DNA of 41,948 nt, from NCBI RefSeq assembly GCF_000759675.1, contig NZ_BAWM01000047.1:1-41948 (forward strand), read 5' to 3'. Below are positions 24,226 through 34,795 of the stretch, piece after piece. How positions within the stretch are numbered: position 1 is the stretch's first letter; each line of letters opens with the position of its first letter. A program made the translations under genes and the position numbers. The notes under the pieces were generated by a model. The model made no database searches, was not told the origin of the DNA, and worked only from the letters and a program-made list of their open reading frames with translations. The DNA is from Neobacillus niacini (GTDB lineage Bacteria > Bacillota > Bacilli > Bacillales > Cytobacillaceae).

Positions 24226-27200
24226 TTAATTACAATAAACTTCGACTTCTTTAATTGCTACCTTTTCAGAGCCGCCACCGGCCATAAGATCATAAATCCA
24301 GAATCTAACATATCTAACCGAACAAGAACTACTAAAATTAATTGGTTTATAATAAGATCCTGTTGTCGTTTGGTCAATAGCATCTATCCAATCATGCCCA
24401 TTTTTAGAGACCTGAATCTTATATGAATAATGCGTACTGTCCTTCCCCCATATTACTTTTGCACCTGCAACTAGGTTTTCATCCTCAAGATCAATAAGAA
24501 GCCACTGTGGAGTATCAAAACTATTTGCCTGCCACATCGTTTTCAGATCTTGATTAATAGCCATAAGTGGCTCATTTCCTTCTGAAAAACTACTTGCATA
24601 CGCTATTTTATTGCATGCTATATTTTCATTTTGGATATTTTGTGTAGACAGTGTATGAACCTTTTTCGCCCCAAAAATTTGCAAATCAACAATTCCAGCA
24701 TTCATAAATGGGCTTGAAAAATGAATTCGTATATATCTTGCATTTGATGCGAAATATTCATACATTATTAGATTGCTAGAATCTACATCGAGCCGATTCA
24801 CCAAAGTGATCCAGTCTCTTTTATTATTACTGACTTCCATTTTATATTCTTTCGGATATCCCTCTGAATTCCAAATCAGCTTTGAACCTGTAACATTGAG
24901 GCTTTCTCCTAAATCTAGCAATAACGATGGTTGCTGATCTATTTTACAAGGTTTCCAACAACTCTTTGGGTTTCCATCGTTTAGATTATTGACATTGTAA
25001 TCAGCATCCTCACTGCTTCCCACTATAGAATAAGGTAATGCTAAATGATTATTTTTGATTATATTCATTTCATCGCTAGTAATTTTCGGTACAAACTCCC
25101 CGTGATAGGGAACATTTGTTATACTAGCACTCCCTTGTTCTAAACCAGGTGATGTAGCTGTTAGTGTTATCTCACCTGCCATTGAGGTTGAACGGATTAA
25201 TGCAGGAGCTATTCCAGCTTCCGCCATAACGGGATTGGCCTTCGTCCGTTCCTCTGCATTTCCAATCAGAATACCAGGCCCTGATAAATGTAAGGATATA
25301 GATTGATTTGCTGTTGGCACAATGTTTCCAAATTTATCTCTTATGGTTATATAGGCCATTACCATATCAGAACTATTAGCGATAAAATCCTCCATTTCAT
25401 TTATTTGGAATTCCACGCATAAATGAGTTGCTTCACTAGGTGTTGTAACCGTATTCGATATTACTACTTTGTCATTAATTAAACCCTCTGCCTTTAACAC
25501 CCCGGGCTCCCAAGGAACTTCTGGAAAGATAATAATTGGATGAGCTATATATTCTACCTTTTCAGGACTTCTTGTATCCACAAGCTTTTCGTTTACATAT
25601 AAATTAACTTTTTCAGTATTTGTATATACATGTACATCTTTTGGTGAAGATTTAGTCCAATAATTTGCTATAAATAGTGTCGGTCCGTTATTTTCTTCTG
25701 GGGGACACTGACTTTGAAACCAATAATAATTGAACTTAGGATATCGATCACGGTCTACGATACCAGAATAAGAAATTTCTCTTTCAGAACCTCGATTATA
25801 ATCATTATAGCTCCAAAGTGCATATCCAGAAATCCGTGGATTTGCATTTAAACCCGACCAATCCCAATAACCATCTTCTTCATTTGCATCTTTCCACTTA
25901 TTCCCCTTTAAAGAGTTTTGACGATGGTAACTAGAATTTGCAAGGCCGCTCTCCCCATGTTTTCTCGCAGAACGTTCTCCATCCTGAAGATTATGATTAG
26001 CATCGCCCCATTCTCTAGTAATTAAAGGCTTTGTCTCGCTATAAGCTTCTTTATAAACTACATCAAATTGGTCTCCAAAAGGGGCTCCAAAGTCGGAAGT
26101 GGCAAACGCCTGATTTGTAGGAAACTCTTCATGAACAATTTTATAGGCTTCCTTCGCAAATTCTTCAGGATACCATGTTTCATTTAAAATAGGCTCCCAT
26201 AGAATAACGGAAGGATTATTCCTAAATAGTCTAATCATTTCTCGTGTCATTTGAAAAGAACGTTCGGAAAACTCACCTTTAGGCGTATAATACTGCCATC
26301 CAGGGGTAGGTACAATCGTCGCAATCCCTAGCTCATCACAAGCATTCATGAATGCCTGATTATGTGGGTAGTGACCTGTACGAATAAAATTAAATCCAGC
26401 CTCTTTTATTTTTTTTACGTCGCGGTATAGCATAGAATCCGAAACAGCATTACCTACATATAGATAATCCTCATGGGAATTTACTCCATTTAATAAAACC
26501 TTCTCATCATTGATGAAGAAACCTCTATCTGTGGTAAATTCAATTTTCCTAATTCCAATCCGAGTTTGATAGTCATCAACAACTTGATTACCTGTTTTTA
26601 CTTTGATGTTAAGGGTATACAAGTTTGGATTACGCATACTCCATAATTTAGGCAAGTTCACATTTACCTTTTGTATAAAGGTATGATCTGAATTGGCTTC
26701 TATTTCTATTGGTACACTTTCTTCAGATGCCACAATTTTATTCTCTTCTTCGTCTATAATCATTGTTTCTACGCTTACATTTTTCATCATTTTAAAATCG
26801 TTTTGAATATTACTTTGAACTCGAACCACTGCTTTGTCAGTTCCTACTTCAGGGTACGTTATAAATACACCACCATCTGCAATTTTATTTGCATGAATTG
26901 CATCTGTAATGTATACATTCTCCGTTATTATCATTTCGACACTTCTGTATAATCCACCAAAATAAACAAAATCCAACTCTTTTTGTGGTTTTCCTGGCGG
27001 TGTTTGCCAATCATCATTGGTATCCACTTTAATCGAAATTACATTGTTTTCTCCAAATACAACAGATTTCGTAATATCAACAGTAAATGGAAGATACCCA
27101 CCTTGATGTGTACAAAGAAGTTGACCATTCATCCAAACCTCTGAATTAATCATGACACCTTGAAAACGTATAAATATTTTTTTTCCCATATATTTTGGTG

Positions 27201-27411
27201 CTAAAGTAAAATATCTGCGATAAAAACTAATCCCCTGATAGCTTGGTGAATCTACCCATTCTTTAGGTTCTAGTTGAACCGTATGCGGTAAAGCAACTCG
27301 TTCCCAATTTCTATCATCGCATTCTAAATTCAAAGCACTCTCAAACTCACCTTTATGAAATAACCATTCCGTATTAAAGTTTAATACTTCTCTAATTTTT
27401 CTCTGTTTCAA
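24226..27411 (-). CDS. GH2 glycosidase with two discoidin-like domains
   Basis: This 1061-aa protein has the GH2 layout. There is a sugar-binding jelly roll (~10-170), an Ig-like domain (~180-290) and a TIM barrel (~295-590) with GVNSHEDYLY, GFNFIRTGHYPH, acid/base E411 in PILNETW and nucleophile E467 in ITREWGD. A DUF4982-like and an Ig-like domain follow (~600-780). Two F5/8 type C (CBM32-like) domains end it (~785-920, ~930-1061), each with D-(N/L)-W-type openings and a closing ARYIRIHF or VRYVRFWI strand. It is probably a beta-galactosidase or related enzyme. The start is TTG 27411 with GGAG 9 bases upstream. No signal peptide is visible, which is unusual with CBM-like modules. Confidence 0.92.
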   Translation of the reverse strand: MKQRKIREVLNFNTEWLFHKGEFESALNLECDDRNWERVALPHTVQLEPKEWVDSPSYQGISFYRRYFTLAPKYMGKKIFIRFQGVMINSEVWMNGQLLCTHQGGYLPFTVDITKSVVFGENNVISIKVDTNDDWQTPPGKPQKELDFVYFGGLYRSVEMIITENVYITDAIHANKIADGGVFITYPEVGTDKAVVRVQSNIQNDFKMMKNVSVETMIIDEEENKIVASEESVPIEIEANSDHTFIQKVNVNLPKLWSMRNPNLYTLNIKVKTGNQVVDDYQTRIGIRKIEFTTDRGFFINDEKVLLNGVNSHEDYLYVGNAVSDSMLYRDVKKIKEAGFNFIRTGHYPHNQAFMNACDELGIATIVPTPGWQYYTPKGEFSERSFQMTREMIRLFRNNPSVILWEPILNETWYPEEFAKEAYKIVHEEFPTNQAFATSDFGAPFGDQFDVVYKEAYSETKPLITREWGDANHNLQDGERSARKHGESGLANSSYHRQNSLKGNKWKDANEEDGYWDWSGLNANPRISGYALWSYNDYNRGSEREISYSGIVDRDRYPKFNYYWFQSQCPPEENNGPTLFIANYWTKSSPKDVHVYTNTEKVNLYVNEKLVDTRSPEKVEYIAHPIIIFPEVPWEPGVLKAEGLINDKVVISNTVTTPSEATHLCVEFQINEMEDFIANSSDMVMAYITIRDKFGNIVPTANQSISLHLSGPGILIGNAEERTKANPVMAEAGIAPALIRSTSMAGEITLTATSPGLEQGSASITNVPYHGEFVPKITSDEMNIIKNNHLALPYSIVGSSEDADYNVNNLNDGNPKSCWKPCKIDQQPSLLLDLGESLNVTGSKLIWNSEGYPKEYKMEVSNNKRDWITLVNRLDVDSSNLIMYEYFASNARYIRIHFSSPFMNAGIVDLQIFGAKKVHTLSTQNIQNENIACNKIAYASSFSEGNEPLMAINQDLKTMWQANSFDTPQWLLIDLEDENLVAGAKVIWGKDSTHYSYKIQVSKNGHDWIDAIDQTTTGSYYKPINFSSSCSVRYVRFWIYDLMAGGGSEKVAIKEVEVYCN

Positions 27412-27594
27412 AACGTATTACTCCATTTTCCCATTTAAAAATGTAAAATTTTTTTCAATGCTATTAATTGCTTTTATACTACCCAGAGTATTTGAAATTG
27501 TGCGATTCTCATGACCTTTTCAGCAAAATGATTGATTTTCCCCATCATTCTATTACTTTCCAACTATCATTCTCCTTTTCTTAAGGATAGAAAT

Positions 27595-28746
27595 TTATAC
27601 AATCGTTATGCTTGGATCTTGACTGATTTCTACCACTTTTCCACCGGAGCGGATGGATTCAGTTGCTGCACAGCCAACTGCAACGCTCATTCTTCCTGCA
27701 ATTGGTGAAGTTAAAGGCTGTTTATTGTACAACACGAGATTAACAAAATCATTCGTGATTTTCGGATCGGCGCCGCCATGACTGCCCTGTTCTTTTTTCA
27801 TGTCATAGGTAATATCGCTAAATTCGTTCCAGGAGTTGGATTTTCTTGTCTTGACGTATACCTTATCATTTACATCATCATTTTCAACTCTGCCTTTTGT
27901 CCCAATAAAGGTATAGTTCCTAGAATACTCTGGCGTAAAATGACATTGTAAGTACGATGCTTTAATACCGCCTTCTAACTCCATGATTAGCATATTATTA
28001 TCCTCAACATCGATTTCTTCACGGAAAGCACATTGTGTTAACGTATGTAGACTAGCTTCCGGGCATGTATCTTTTAATTCACAAGCTGGGCAGGTTAAGT
28101 GATTAGGTTTATCCCCTCCGTAATAGTCTAGGCTCCCAAAAGCAGAAACTCGTTTTGTATATTTTCCTGTAATCCAATGGATGACGTCGAGATCATGGGA
28201 ACCCTTTTGCAGCAATAGTGAAGTAGTGTTTTTTGCGGTTCCATGCCAGTCATGATAGTAGTAATAGCCTCCTAATCCGACAAAATGCCTTACCCAAACG
28301 GCTTTAATATCACCAATCACACCCGAGTCGATAATCTCTTTCATCGTCTGATACATGCTCATATATCGCATATTGAAACCAACCATTAAATGTTTTCCTG
28401 ATTTTTCTGCTTGTTCGATAATCCGATCGCAGCCTTCTACTGTGATTGCTAACGGCTTTTCACAATAGACATGCTTTCCTGCTTGAAGGGCTGCGATGGC
28501 ATGCTCCTCATGCAAATAATCGGGCGAAAGAATAGCCACTGCGTCAACATCCTTACGGGCTAAAAGCTCTTTATAATCTGTAGTAATGTAGGCATGTTCA
28601 TTAATTTTTTCTTGAAATGTCTTCAATCTTTCCAGTGAAACATCGGCAGCTGCGACAACCACCGATTTCCCGCCAGGATTGTGCCAGTACTTCGCGATTC
28701 CGCTTCGAAGTCCTGCACCGATGATACCAATTCTTACAGTTTCCAT
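27595..28746 (-). CDS. Gfo/Idh/MocA-family oxidoreductase
   Basis: This 383-aa protein starts METVRIGIIGAGLRSGIAKY with the Rossmann NAD(P) site and has YCEKPLAIT near residue 98. LLLQKGSHDLDVIHWITG is the catalytic histidine loop. An insert at about residues 215-240 carries a cysteine cluster, CPAC-x4-TCPEAS-x6-QCAF, seen in a subset of the family and likely to bind a metal. It sits between GH43 and GH2 genes in the glycan locus and may oxidise a released sugar. ATG at 28746 follows TAGGAGTG. A damaged C-terminal copy of a close relative is at 35252-35430. Confidence 0.92.
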   Translation of the reverse strand: METVRIGIIGAGLRSGIAKYWHNPGGKSVVVAAADVSLERLKTFQEKINEHAYITTDYKELLARKDVDAVAILSPDYLHEEHAIAALQAGKHVYCEKPLAITVEGCDRIIEQAEKSGKHLMVGFNMRYMSMYQTMKEIIDSGVIGDIKAVWVRHFVGLGGYYYYHDWHGTAKNTTSLLLQKGSHDLDVIHWITGKYTKRVSAFGSLDYYGGDKPNHLTCPACELKDTCPEASLHTLTQCAFREEIDVEDNNMLIMELEGGIKASYLQCHFTPEYSRNYTFIGTKGRVENDDVNDKVYVKTRKSNSWNEFSDITYDMKKEQGSHGGADPKITNDFVNLVLYNKQPLTSPIAGRMSVAVGCAATESIRSGGKVVEISQDPSITIV

Positions 28747-28792
28747 TTGTAATTCACTCCTATTTTAGATTTGAATCTTTTACTGGTTAACT

Positions 28793-31099
28793 TTAGGAAA
28801 TATACATTGCGGATTCAACTTTAACTTCATTGCTCCATTCACTATACCCTGCAAAGTTGCTAGCTCTTACCTTTACAGTATGACTAGAGCGTGGTACTAG
28901 ACCTAACTGCGAAAATTCACTAGTAACATTACTTATTACTCTGTCATCAAACATAATGTCGTAATGCAGTGCTCCTGGTGAATTGTCCCATTTTATATTT
29001 AGAATGGACTCGCTTTTGCTCACAATAGTCAAATTTTCCGGAACAGAAGGTATCTGAGGAAATTCTCCCGAACCAAACATAATCCAGTTAAGTTTACACA
29101 TATTTTGACTTGCACCATTAAACACAAGATATACTTTTTGCTTTCCAGTAACTTGTTTTGCAAGGTCACTCTTCATATTTACATACTTATTTATATCACC
29201 CGTATTGGGAATATGAAGTGTACTTATTAATTCACCATCCATGTGATCAATTCTTACCTCAATCGTTCCTCCGGTTAATGAACTTGCTACTCTTGCATTG
29301 AACCATGCCGCATCGCCGGCACCAAAATCGACTTGATCATATTGCAACCAATCTCCGTCTTTTAGATTCGATATACATAGATCATATTCACGGTTTGGAT
29401 CATCGCTTATCCATTCTGTTTTTGGGTTTATTTGGAGTTCCTTATCCGAAACAAACGTTTGATCATCGTAGCGTGCAGCATCGATTCTTCTATTTATCCC
29501 AAATAGATTGCCTTGATTTTCTGAGGTTGTCAGTTCAAAGGAATCTACATCTACATATCCGCCAAGCTTTATTGTTGCATAGTTAAAAATTCCAAATCTC
29601 ATTCCGACGTAGGTACCGTAATGCATATCGTATCTTCCACCAAGCTGTGTAAAACGGATACCGTCTAAACTATATGAAAACTCCATTCTATATTCGTGCC
29701 TTGGAGTCTCTGCTCTTAACCATACGTCCTTAATACCTGCAGACAAATTCACGGATACATGTTCAGTCGTATTATCATTAATAACGATAGATTTATGGCC
29801 CTCTTCATTTTTGATCCCAATAAAGGTAAAATCTCTTTGCATTAAGCATAGACCAGTCGTATCACCATCGGCCACATGGCTCACATCTAACTTAACAGTT
29901 CCAATACAGTCTGGGCCAACTACCCTCTGCGTAAGCGTATTTCGCGCATAGGTTAAGTTATCCGTTACACTTGAAGTCTTAAGTCTAATATATCCTGGTC
30001 TTTCTTCAAGACTCCATTTACTGTTATCCGGATTGTGATTCCATTGCCACTGTAACCCTAACTTATTCGTGATAAAGTCATCAGAAGATGGAAGTGCCTT
30101 CGGTTCAATATGCTCCAGATTCGGTATATTAGGCTTTTTATATGTAACAACAGCTTTTTCGCCATCTACCAGCCCCATGTATGGCCAGCCATTCTTCCAT
30201 ATAACTGGCTGCAGGGTCGGTACTCTTCCAAGTTTAGATCGATCTTGGAATATGATTGCCCACCATTCCAAGGTACCGTCTTCCTGAGGAACATCGACAA
30301 TCCCCCCTTGATGAATTCCATTCCCCCAGAAATTCATAAAGCTTGCCATAATATCCTCGACTTCATAAGGCCCGTTCGCTAAATCTTTGGTTCGAACCGC
30401 CACTTCTTTTTTTGAACCATGCTTCCAAATCGGCGTAGTTAGAATATAGTAGGTGCCATTTATTTTATATACATGGGCTCCCTCGTTATACCCATTGTAA
30501 CGATGACCCGGACATGGGTAAGAATAGATCTTTTTGCCGTTTCTTTTGGCGCCGGGTTCTCGCTTAGATATGATCGATAATTGGCCTGTTTCTTCATCCA
30601 CGATCTCTAACTCGCTAAGATACAGTTCTCCTTGTCCATGGACTACATATATTTTTCCGTTATCGTCGAACAATAAGCCCGGATCATAAAGTTCATCTTC
30701 TAGTTTATAGAGTGACCAAGGCCCGCTTGCTTGATCTGCAATACTTACATATGCAGCATCTCGATTAATATTAAACATGAGGTAAAACTTTTCGTTATGA
30801 TATCTTAGACTCGTTGCCCATGGACCTTCATCATAAACATCGCCGTTGATAAGGTCGTACTCGTCGCCTTCCATTCTTTCAACGGCATAACTTTCATATT
30901 CCCAATTCACCAAGTCCTTGGAGCTCATAATAGGACAGCCTGGAAAAACATGCATACTTGTTGAAGACATATAATATGTATCGCCAACTCTGATCACATC
31001 ATTATCCGGATAGTCCCCCCACATGATTGGATTCGTATAGGTGCTATTTCCATTGTCGGAAATCCATCCATTTGCAGTTTCTGTAACATTTCTTTTCAT
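28793..31099 (-). CDS. GH43 glycosidase with CBM6-like and FN3 domains
   Basis: This 768-aa protein begins with a five-bladed GH43 domain (~20-330): PDNDVIRVGDTYYM holds the base aspartate, LYDPGLLFDDNGKIYV the pKa-modulating D139 and NEGAHVYKINGTYYIL the acid E206. A beta-sandwich typical of beta-xylosidase C-termini follows (~345-545). Next come a CBM6-like module (~555-680; RIDAARYDDQ, DGDWLQYDQVDFG) and a fibronectin type III domain (~685-768). GH43 enzymes act as alpha-L-arabinofuranosidases, beta-xylosidases or galactosidases. ATG at 31099 is chosen because GGAGG lies 10 bases upstream; the in-frame codon at 31132 has no such site. There is no signal peptide. Confidence 0.93.
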   Translation of the reverse strand: MKRNVTETANGWISDNGNSTYTNPIMWGDYPDNDVIRVGDTYYMSSTSMHVFPGCPIMSSKDLVNWEYESYAVERMEGDEYDLINGDVYDEGPWATSLRYHNEKFYLMFNINRDAAYVSIADQASGPWSLYKLEDELYDPGLLFDDNGKIYVVHGQGELYLSELEIVDEETGQLSIISKREPGAKRNGKKIYSYPCPGHRYNGYNEGAHVYKINGTYYILTTPIWKHGSKKEVAVRTKDLANGPYEVEDIMASFMNFWGNGIHQGGIVDVPQEDGTLEWWAIIFQDRSKLGRVPTLQPVIWKNGWPYMGLVDGEKAVVTYKKPNIPNLEHIEPKALPSSDDFITNKLGLQWQWNHNPDNSKWSLEERPGYIRLKTSSVTDNLTYARNTLTQRVVGPDCIGTVKLDVSHVADGDTTGLCLMQRDFTFIGIKNEEGHKSIVINDNTTEHVSVNLSAGIKDVWLRAETPRHEYRMEFSYSLDGIRFTQLGGRYDMHYGTYVGMRFGIFNYATIKLGGYVDVDSFELTTSENQGNLFGINRRIDAARYDDQTFVSDKELQINPKTEWISDDPNREYDLCISNLKDGDWLQYDQVDFGAGDAAWFNARVASSLTGGTIEVRIDHMDGELISTLHIPNTGDINKYVNMKSDLAKQVTGKQKVYLVFNGASQNMCKLNWIMFGSGEFPQIPSVPENLTIVSKSESILNIKWDNSPGALHYDIMFDDRVISNVTSEFSQLGLVPRSSHTVKVRASNFAGYSEWSNEVKVESAMYIS

Positions 31100-31262
31100 T
31101 GTTCGTAGACCTCCATTTTTAGAAATCATCAATTTTTATCTAAACCGAAAACGTAATATCGAGGAAAGTGGATACAGGTCAGTTTGCTAAACATACTTTC
31201 CTCCAATTACAACAAGAAGCGTGAGAATATCACGCTCCTTCGTTCAACTCAAGTTATATCCA

Positions 31263-32828
31263 TTATTTCTTAAAAGTCTCGTCATAGGCTTTATTGATTA
31301 GCTTCAGAGCTCGGTCAGAGCCAAGTTTTTTAACCTGTGGAATAACTTCAGAATCCCAGGTATCAATGCTTTTCTTACCGATAATCACATTTACCGAAGC
31401 TTCCTCTACATAGGTATCAATAGCCGTTTTGAGGTCGGTATATTCTTTTTTCGCATTCGTATCGCTGAATTTTGCATCAAGGACCGCCTTGCCAAATGCT
31501 TGGTTTTCTTCCAAAAATGATACCGATTTTTTCATGGCAGCACCATTTAACTCAAAAGTATTAATAGCAGTTTGATTTACAACGGTGAAAAGCTCTTGGG
31601 TATTTAGCCCCGCATTCGTGATGGAACCATTTGGTGTAGCAGGAGTTTGAAAATCCTTTAAAAATTTCACAGTACCATCGGAATTCTTTTGATAAGATTC
31701 GCCTTCGATACCAAATTGCATGGCATCGATACCTTCTGGGCTGTACATCCAATTCAGCAAATTAACCAATTCATCTTTGTATTTCGTTTGATTTGAAATC
31801 ACTTTGTAGCTTTGGAAATACCCACTTAAAACAGGGGTACCAACTCTATTATTCTTGTAAGCTGGTTGAAGCATAGCCGTAAATTCAAAGCCCTGTGGAA
31901 TTTTGCTTCCCATTTGTTGAACAATCTCGTCGCCAACTTGCGGGTAGTCAATGGTAACAAAACCTTTGTTTGTAGCTAAGAGTTCATTCCATTCTTCATC
32001 TGAAATCGTAGCAAAGTTGGGATTTAATAAGCCTTCGGAATACAATTTATTCAAGTAAACCAACGTATCCTTGTAGGCTTGGCTTGTTGGACCGAATAGA
32101 TACTTTTCTTTTTCTGGGTCAAGATAGAAAGTGCTACTCGTTCCTCTATAGTAAGCTTGGTTGCCTATTAGGTGACCCGAGCCCCATCTTACAAAATAGG
32201 GATAAGAATCTGGGTAAAGTTTCTTTAGTTGAACTAAGGTCTTGTATAAATCGTCAAACGTTTCGAACTTCGTGGATAGATTGTTTTTTGCAAAAATATC
32301 AGTCCTACCCAACATAACTTCGTCGGCACGATATGGCACATCATAAATTCTTGGGAAGCCATAATATTTGCCGTTAGGCGAACGAGTCAGATCCATGGCA
32401 GGTGAATATTTTTCCAACATCGCTTTGTAATGATCAAGCTTCCCTGCTTCCATATAAGGCGTTAAATCTAAGAATGCTCCTTGTGGACCATAACGGTCCG
32501 CTTCACTACTTGATAACGTAATCAAATCGGGTAGTGATCCAGATGCTAACGTGGTACTCAATTTTTGTGTATAGTCTGCACGAGCTACGCTAACGGGTTT
32601 GATTTTAATATTTGTGTACTTTTGAATGGTCTTAAAAATTTCCTCGTCGCCAGTGTATGGGGTATTAGCACTAAAAAACCAAGAAACTTCAATGGGCTTT
32701 TCGCTAATTTTTTGTCCGGCGGCATTCTTGTCTGATTTCTGTGACGTTGTTGTTTTGGCAGGTTCCTTGCTACACGCTGTAACTAACAACATCATGGTAG
32801 CTACAAATAAGATCAATAATCTTTTCAT
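31263..32828 (-). CDS. Sugar ABC transporter solute-binding lipoprotein
   Basis: This 521-aa protein begins with a lipoprotein signal peptide, KRLLILFVATMMLLVTAC, where C19 would be lipidated. The mature part is an LplA/family 1-type extracellular binding protein with VSWFFSANTPYTGDEEIF near the start and repeated W and Y positions that may contact sugar. It would capture oligosaccharides outside the membrane and deliver them to the two permeases encoded just upstream. ATG at 32828 follows GAGGAGAG. It is 100 bases after the YtcP-like permease gene and 160 before GH43; a small hairpin around AGCGTGA/TCACGCT (31218-31236) lies after it. Confidence 0.93.
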   Translation of the reverse strand: MKRLLILFVATMMLLVTACSKEPAKTTTSQKSDKNAAGQKISEKPIEVSWFFSANTPYTGDEEIFKTIQKYTNIKIKPVSVARADYTQKLSTTLASGSLPDLITLSSSEADRYGPQGAFLDLTPYMEAGKLDHYKAMLEKYSPAMDLTRSPNGKYYGFPRIYDVPYRADEVMLGRTDIFAKNNLSTKFETFDDLYKTLVQLKKLYPDSYPYFVRWGSGHLIGNQAYYRGTSSTFYLDPEKEKYLFGPTSQAYKDTLVYLNKLYSEGLLNPNFATISDEEWNELLATNKGFVTIDYPQVGDEIVQQMGSKIPQGFEFTAMLQPAYKNNRVGTPVLSGYFQSYKVISNQTKYKDELVNLLNWMYSPEGIDAMQFGIEGESYQKNSDGTVKFLKDFQTPATPNGSITNAGLNTQELFTVVNQTAINTFELNGAAMKKSVSFLEENQAFGKAVLDAKFSDTNAKKEYTDLKTAIDTYVEEASVNVIIGKKSIDTWDSEVIPQVKKLGSDRALKLINKAYDETFKK

Positions 32829-32928
32829 GATAAATCTCTCCTCGTATATTAGTAGTCTACTTAATTTCCAATTCTTTATTTTTTAGTGCTTGACATATTA
32901 CCACTGGCTTATTAATAAATTTTATAAA

Positions 32929-33822
32929 TTATCCTTTTATTGAGCCGATCATCATACCCTTGACAATGTACTTTTGTATAAAAGGATAACTACACATAAT
33001 AGGAAGGGTAGTGATGACAATGGATGCCATTTTTAAAGATTCCGTTGCCGAGTGATTTAATTGAGAATAAGCGTCTTTTTCGGCTGGATTAAAGCTTGCA
33101 GATACCAGAATATTTCTTAAAATCATCTGCAAAGGGTATTTATCAATGTCATTTAAGTAAAGCAACGCATTGAAATATCCATTCCAAATGCCAACAGCTG
33201 TAAATAAGCCGATGGTTGCCAGGATTGGCTTAGAGAGTGGCAAAATGACTTTTACTAATATTTGAAAATCCGTGGCCCCATCAATGTAAGCAGATTCACT
33301 TAGGCTTTCCGGTATATTCCTAAAGAAGGATCTCATGAGAATAATGTTAAATGCGGACAATGCCCCCGGAAGAACCATAACCCAAATGGTGTCTAACATA
33401 TGCAGGGACTTATAAGCCAAATAGGTTGGAATCATACCGCCACCAAAAAACATGGTTATAAGGTACACCTTGGAGAAAAATGGACGCATTTGAAACTTAT
33501 CCTTGGAAAGTGGATATGCAGTTATGGCTGTGAAAAACAAGGTGAAAGACGTTCCCAGCGCAGTATACACAATTGTGTTTTTATATGCAGTAAAAAAAAT
33601 AGGATGGTCTATCATGGTCTTGAATGCACCTAGGTCAAAACCTTTTGGAAAAAAGGTAACTTTCCCCGCAATTACTTCTGCGGGATCGCTAATAGATACA
33701 GACACAACGTATACAAAGGGATAGAGCATAACTAGTACAAGAATAGCCAAAATGATGTACACGAAGGAAAGAAAGACGCGATCTCCCATTGGTTCTTTGA
33801 TTTTGTTAGGATTCTTTTTCAT
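32929..33822 (-). CDS. Sugar ABC permease, YtcP/MalG-like
   Basis: This 297-aa membrane protein has six likely transmembrane helices, the first at ~20-40 (VFLSFVYIILAILVLVMLYP). The EAA loop that docks to the ATPase reads ESAYIDGATDFQILVKVILP. The ending, YIVKGMMIGSIKG, is diagnostic for the YtcP/LplC group of CUT1 oligosaccharide importers. ATG at 33822 is 4 bases from the stop of the partner permease, so they are translationally coupled. No ATPase is encoded nearby; in Bacillus such systems use the shared MsmX-type ATPase. Confidence 0.95.
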   Translation of the reverse strand: MKKNPNKIKEPMGDRVFLSFVYIILAILVLVMLYPFVYVVSVSISDPAEVIAGKVTFFPKGFDLGAFKTMIDHPIFFTAYKNTIVYTALGTSFTLFFTAITAYPLSKDKFQMRPFFSKVYLITMFFGGGMIPTYLAYKSLHMLDTIWVMVLPGALSAFNIILMRSFFRNIPESLSESAYIDGATDFQILVKVILPLSKPILATIGLFTAVGIWNGYFNALLYLNDIDKYPLQMILRNILVSASFNPAEKDAYSQLNHSATESLKMASIVITTLPIMCSYPFIQKYIVKGMMIGSIKG

Positions 33823-33826
33823 GACA

Positions 33827-34795
33827 TCACCATAAACTTTCCTTTAAAAATTTTCTGGATAAATAGTTTGCTCCAAATACAAAAACAATGGAAACCAAAC
33901 TGTTAAACAACCCAATAGCACTTGAAAATCCATAATCTTGGTCGATAATACCTTTACGGTAAACATAGGTAGAAATAACATCGGCAACATCATAGGTAGC
34001 AGGGCTATACATTAACAGAATTTTATCGAACCCAACGCTGATAATACCACCAATGGCTAAGATTAACAAAACAATGATGGTTGGGCGGAGTGCGGGAAGG
34101 GTGATGTAAAAAATCTGTTTAAACTTAGAACAGCCATCCATCTTAGCCGCTTCATACATTTCTGGGTCAATCCCTGTAATGGCCGCCAAGTAGAGTATGC
34201 TGGCATAACCAATTTCCTGCCAAATACCTGAGCCAACATACAAGCTTCTAAAGTATCCGGATTCGTTAAAAAATTGGATCGGGTCAACACCGAAATTTGC
34301 TAACAATCCATTTACAATACCAGTATCGCCAAAAATGGTTTTCATAATGCCCACAATGACAACAACCGAAACAAAGTAAGGTAAATACGTAGCGGTTTGA
34401 ACAAATCTCTTCATTTTGGGATGCACCACTTCGTTAATCAACAAAGCCAGAATAATGGGTGCGGGAAAAGCCCACAACAAGTTAACAGAACCAAGAACAA
34501 ACGTGTTTTTTATAATTCTAAAAAAGTTGGGATCATTAAAAAAACGAATAAAGTTATCAAAGCCAATCCATTCAGAGCCACGAATTCCTAAAAACAAACT
34601 GTAATTTTGAAAAGCAGTTACGATACCGACCATGGGGTAATAAGCAAACAAGGCAATCATGATTAACCCCGGAATCGACATCAGCAATAGAAGGCGGTTA
34701 TATTTCCAGTCGTAATTTAACTTAGAAATAAATGACTTTTTAGATATCTTTTCGATAGTCGTCGATTGAGTTATTTTTTCGATAGTCGTCGACAA
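33827..34795 (-). CDS. Sugar ABC permease, LplB-like
   Basis: This 322-aa membrane protein has an N-terminal cytoplasmic stretch, a first helix at ~33-53 (LLLLMSIPGLIMIALFAYYP), five more helices and the EAA loop EMYEAAKMDGCSKFKQIFYI. It ends FGANYLSRKFLKESLW, typical of the LplB group. It would form the channel with the YtcP-like partner. The start is TTG 34795 with GAGGTGAG 4-7 bases upstream. The first 16 residues contain a duplicated STTIEKI segment produced by a 17-bp direct repeat, which is not a normal part of the family. Confidence 0.94.
   Translation of the reverse strand: MSTTIEKITQSTTIEKISKKSFISKLNYDWKYNRLLLLMSIPGLIMIALFAYYPMVGIVTAFQNYSLFLGIRGSEWIGFDNFIRFFNDPNFFRIIKNTFVLGSVNLLWAFPAPIILALLINEVVHPKMKRFVQTATYLPYFVSVVVIVGIMKTIFGDTGIVNGLLANFGVDPIQFFNESGYFRSLYVGSGIWQEIGYASILYLAAITGIDPEMYEAAKMDGCSKFKQIFYITLPALRPTIIVLLILAIGGIISVGFDKILLMYSPATYDVADVISTYVYRKGIIDQDYGFSSAIGLFNSLVSIVFVFGANYLSRKFLKESLW
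34749..34793. repeat. 17-bp direct repeat inside permease 5' end
   Basis: TTTTCGATAGTCGTCGA occurs at 34749-34765 and 34777-34793, 28 bases apart. Each copy encodes the STTIEKI peptide of the LplB-like permease on the minus strand. Confidence 0.85.
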
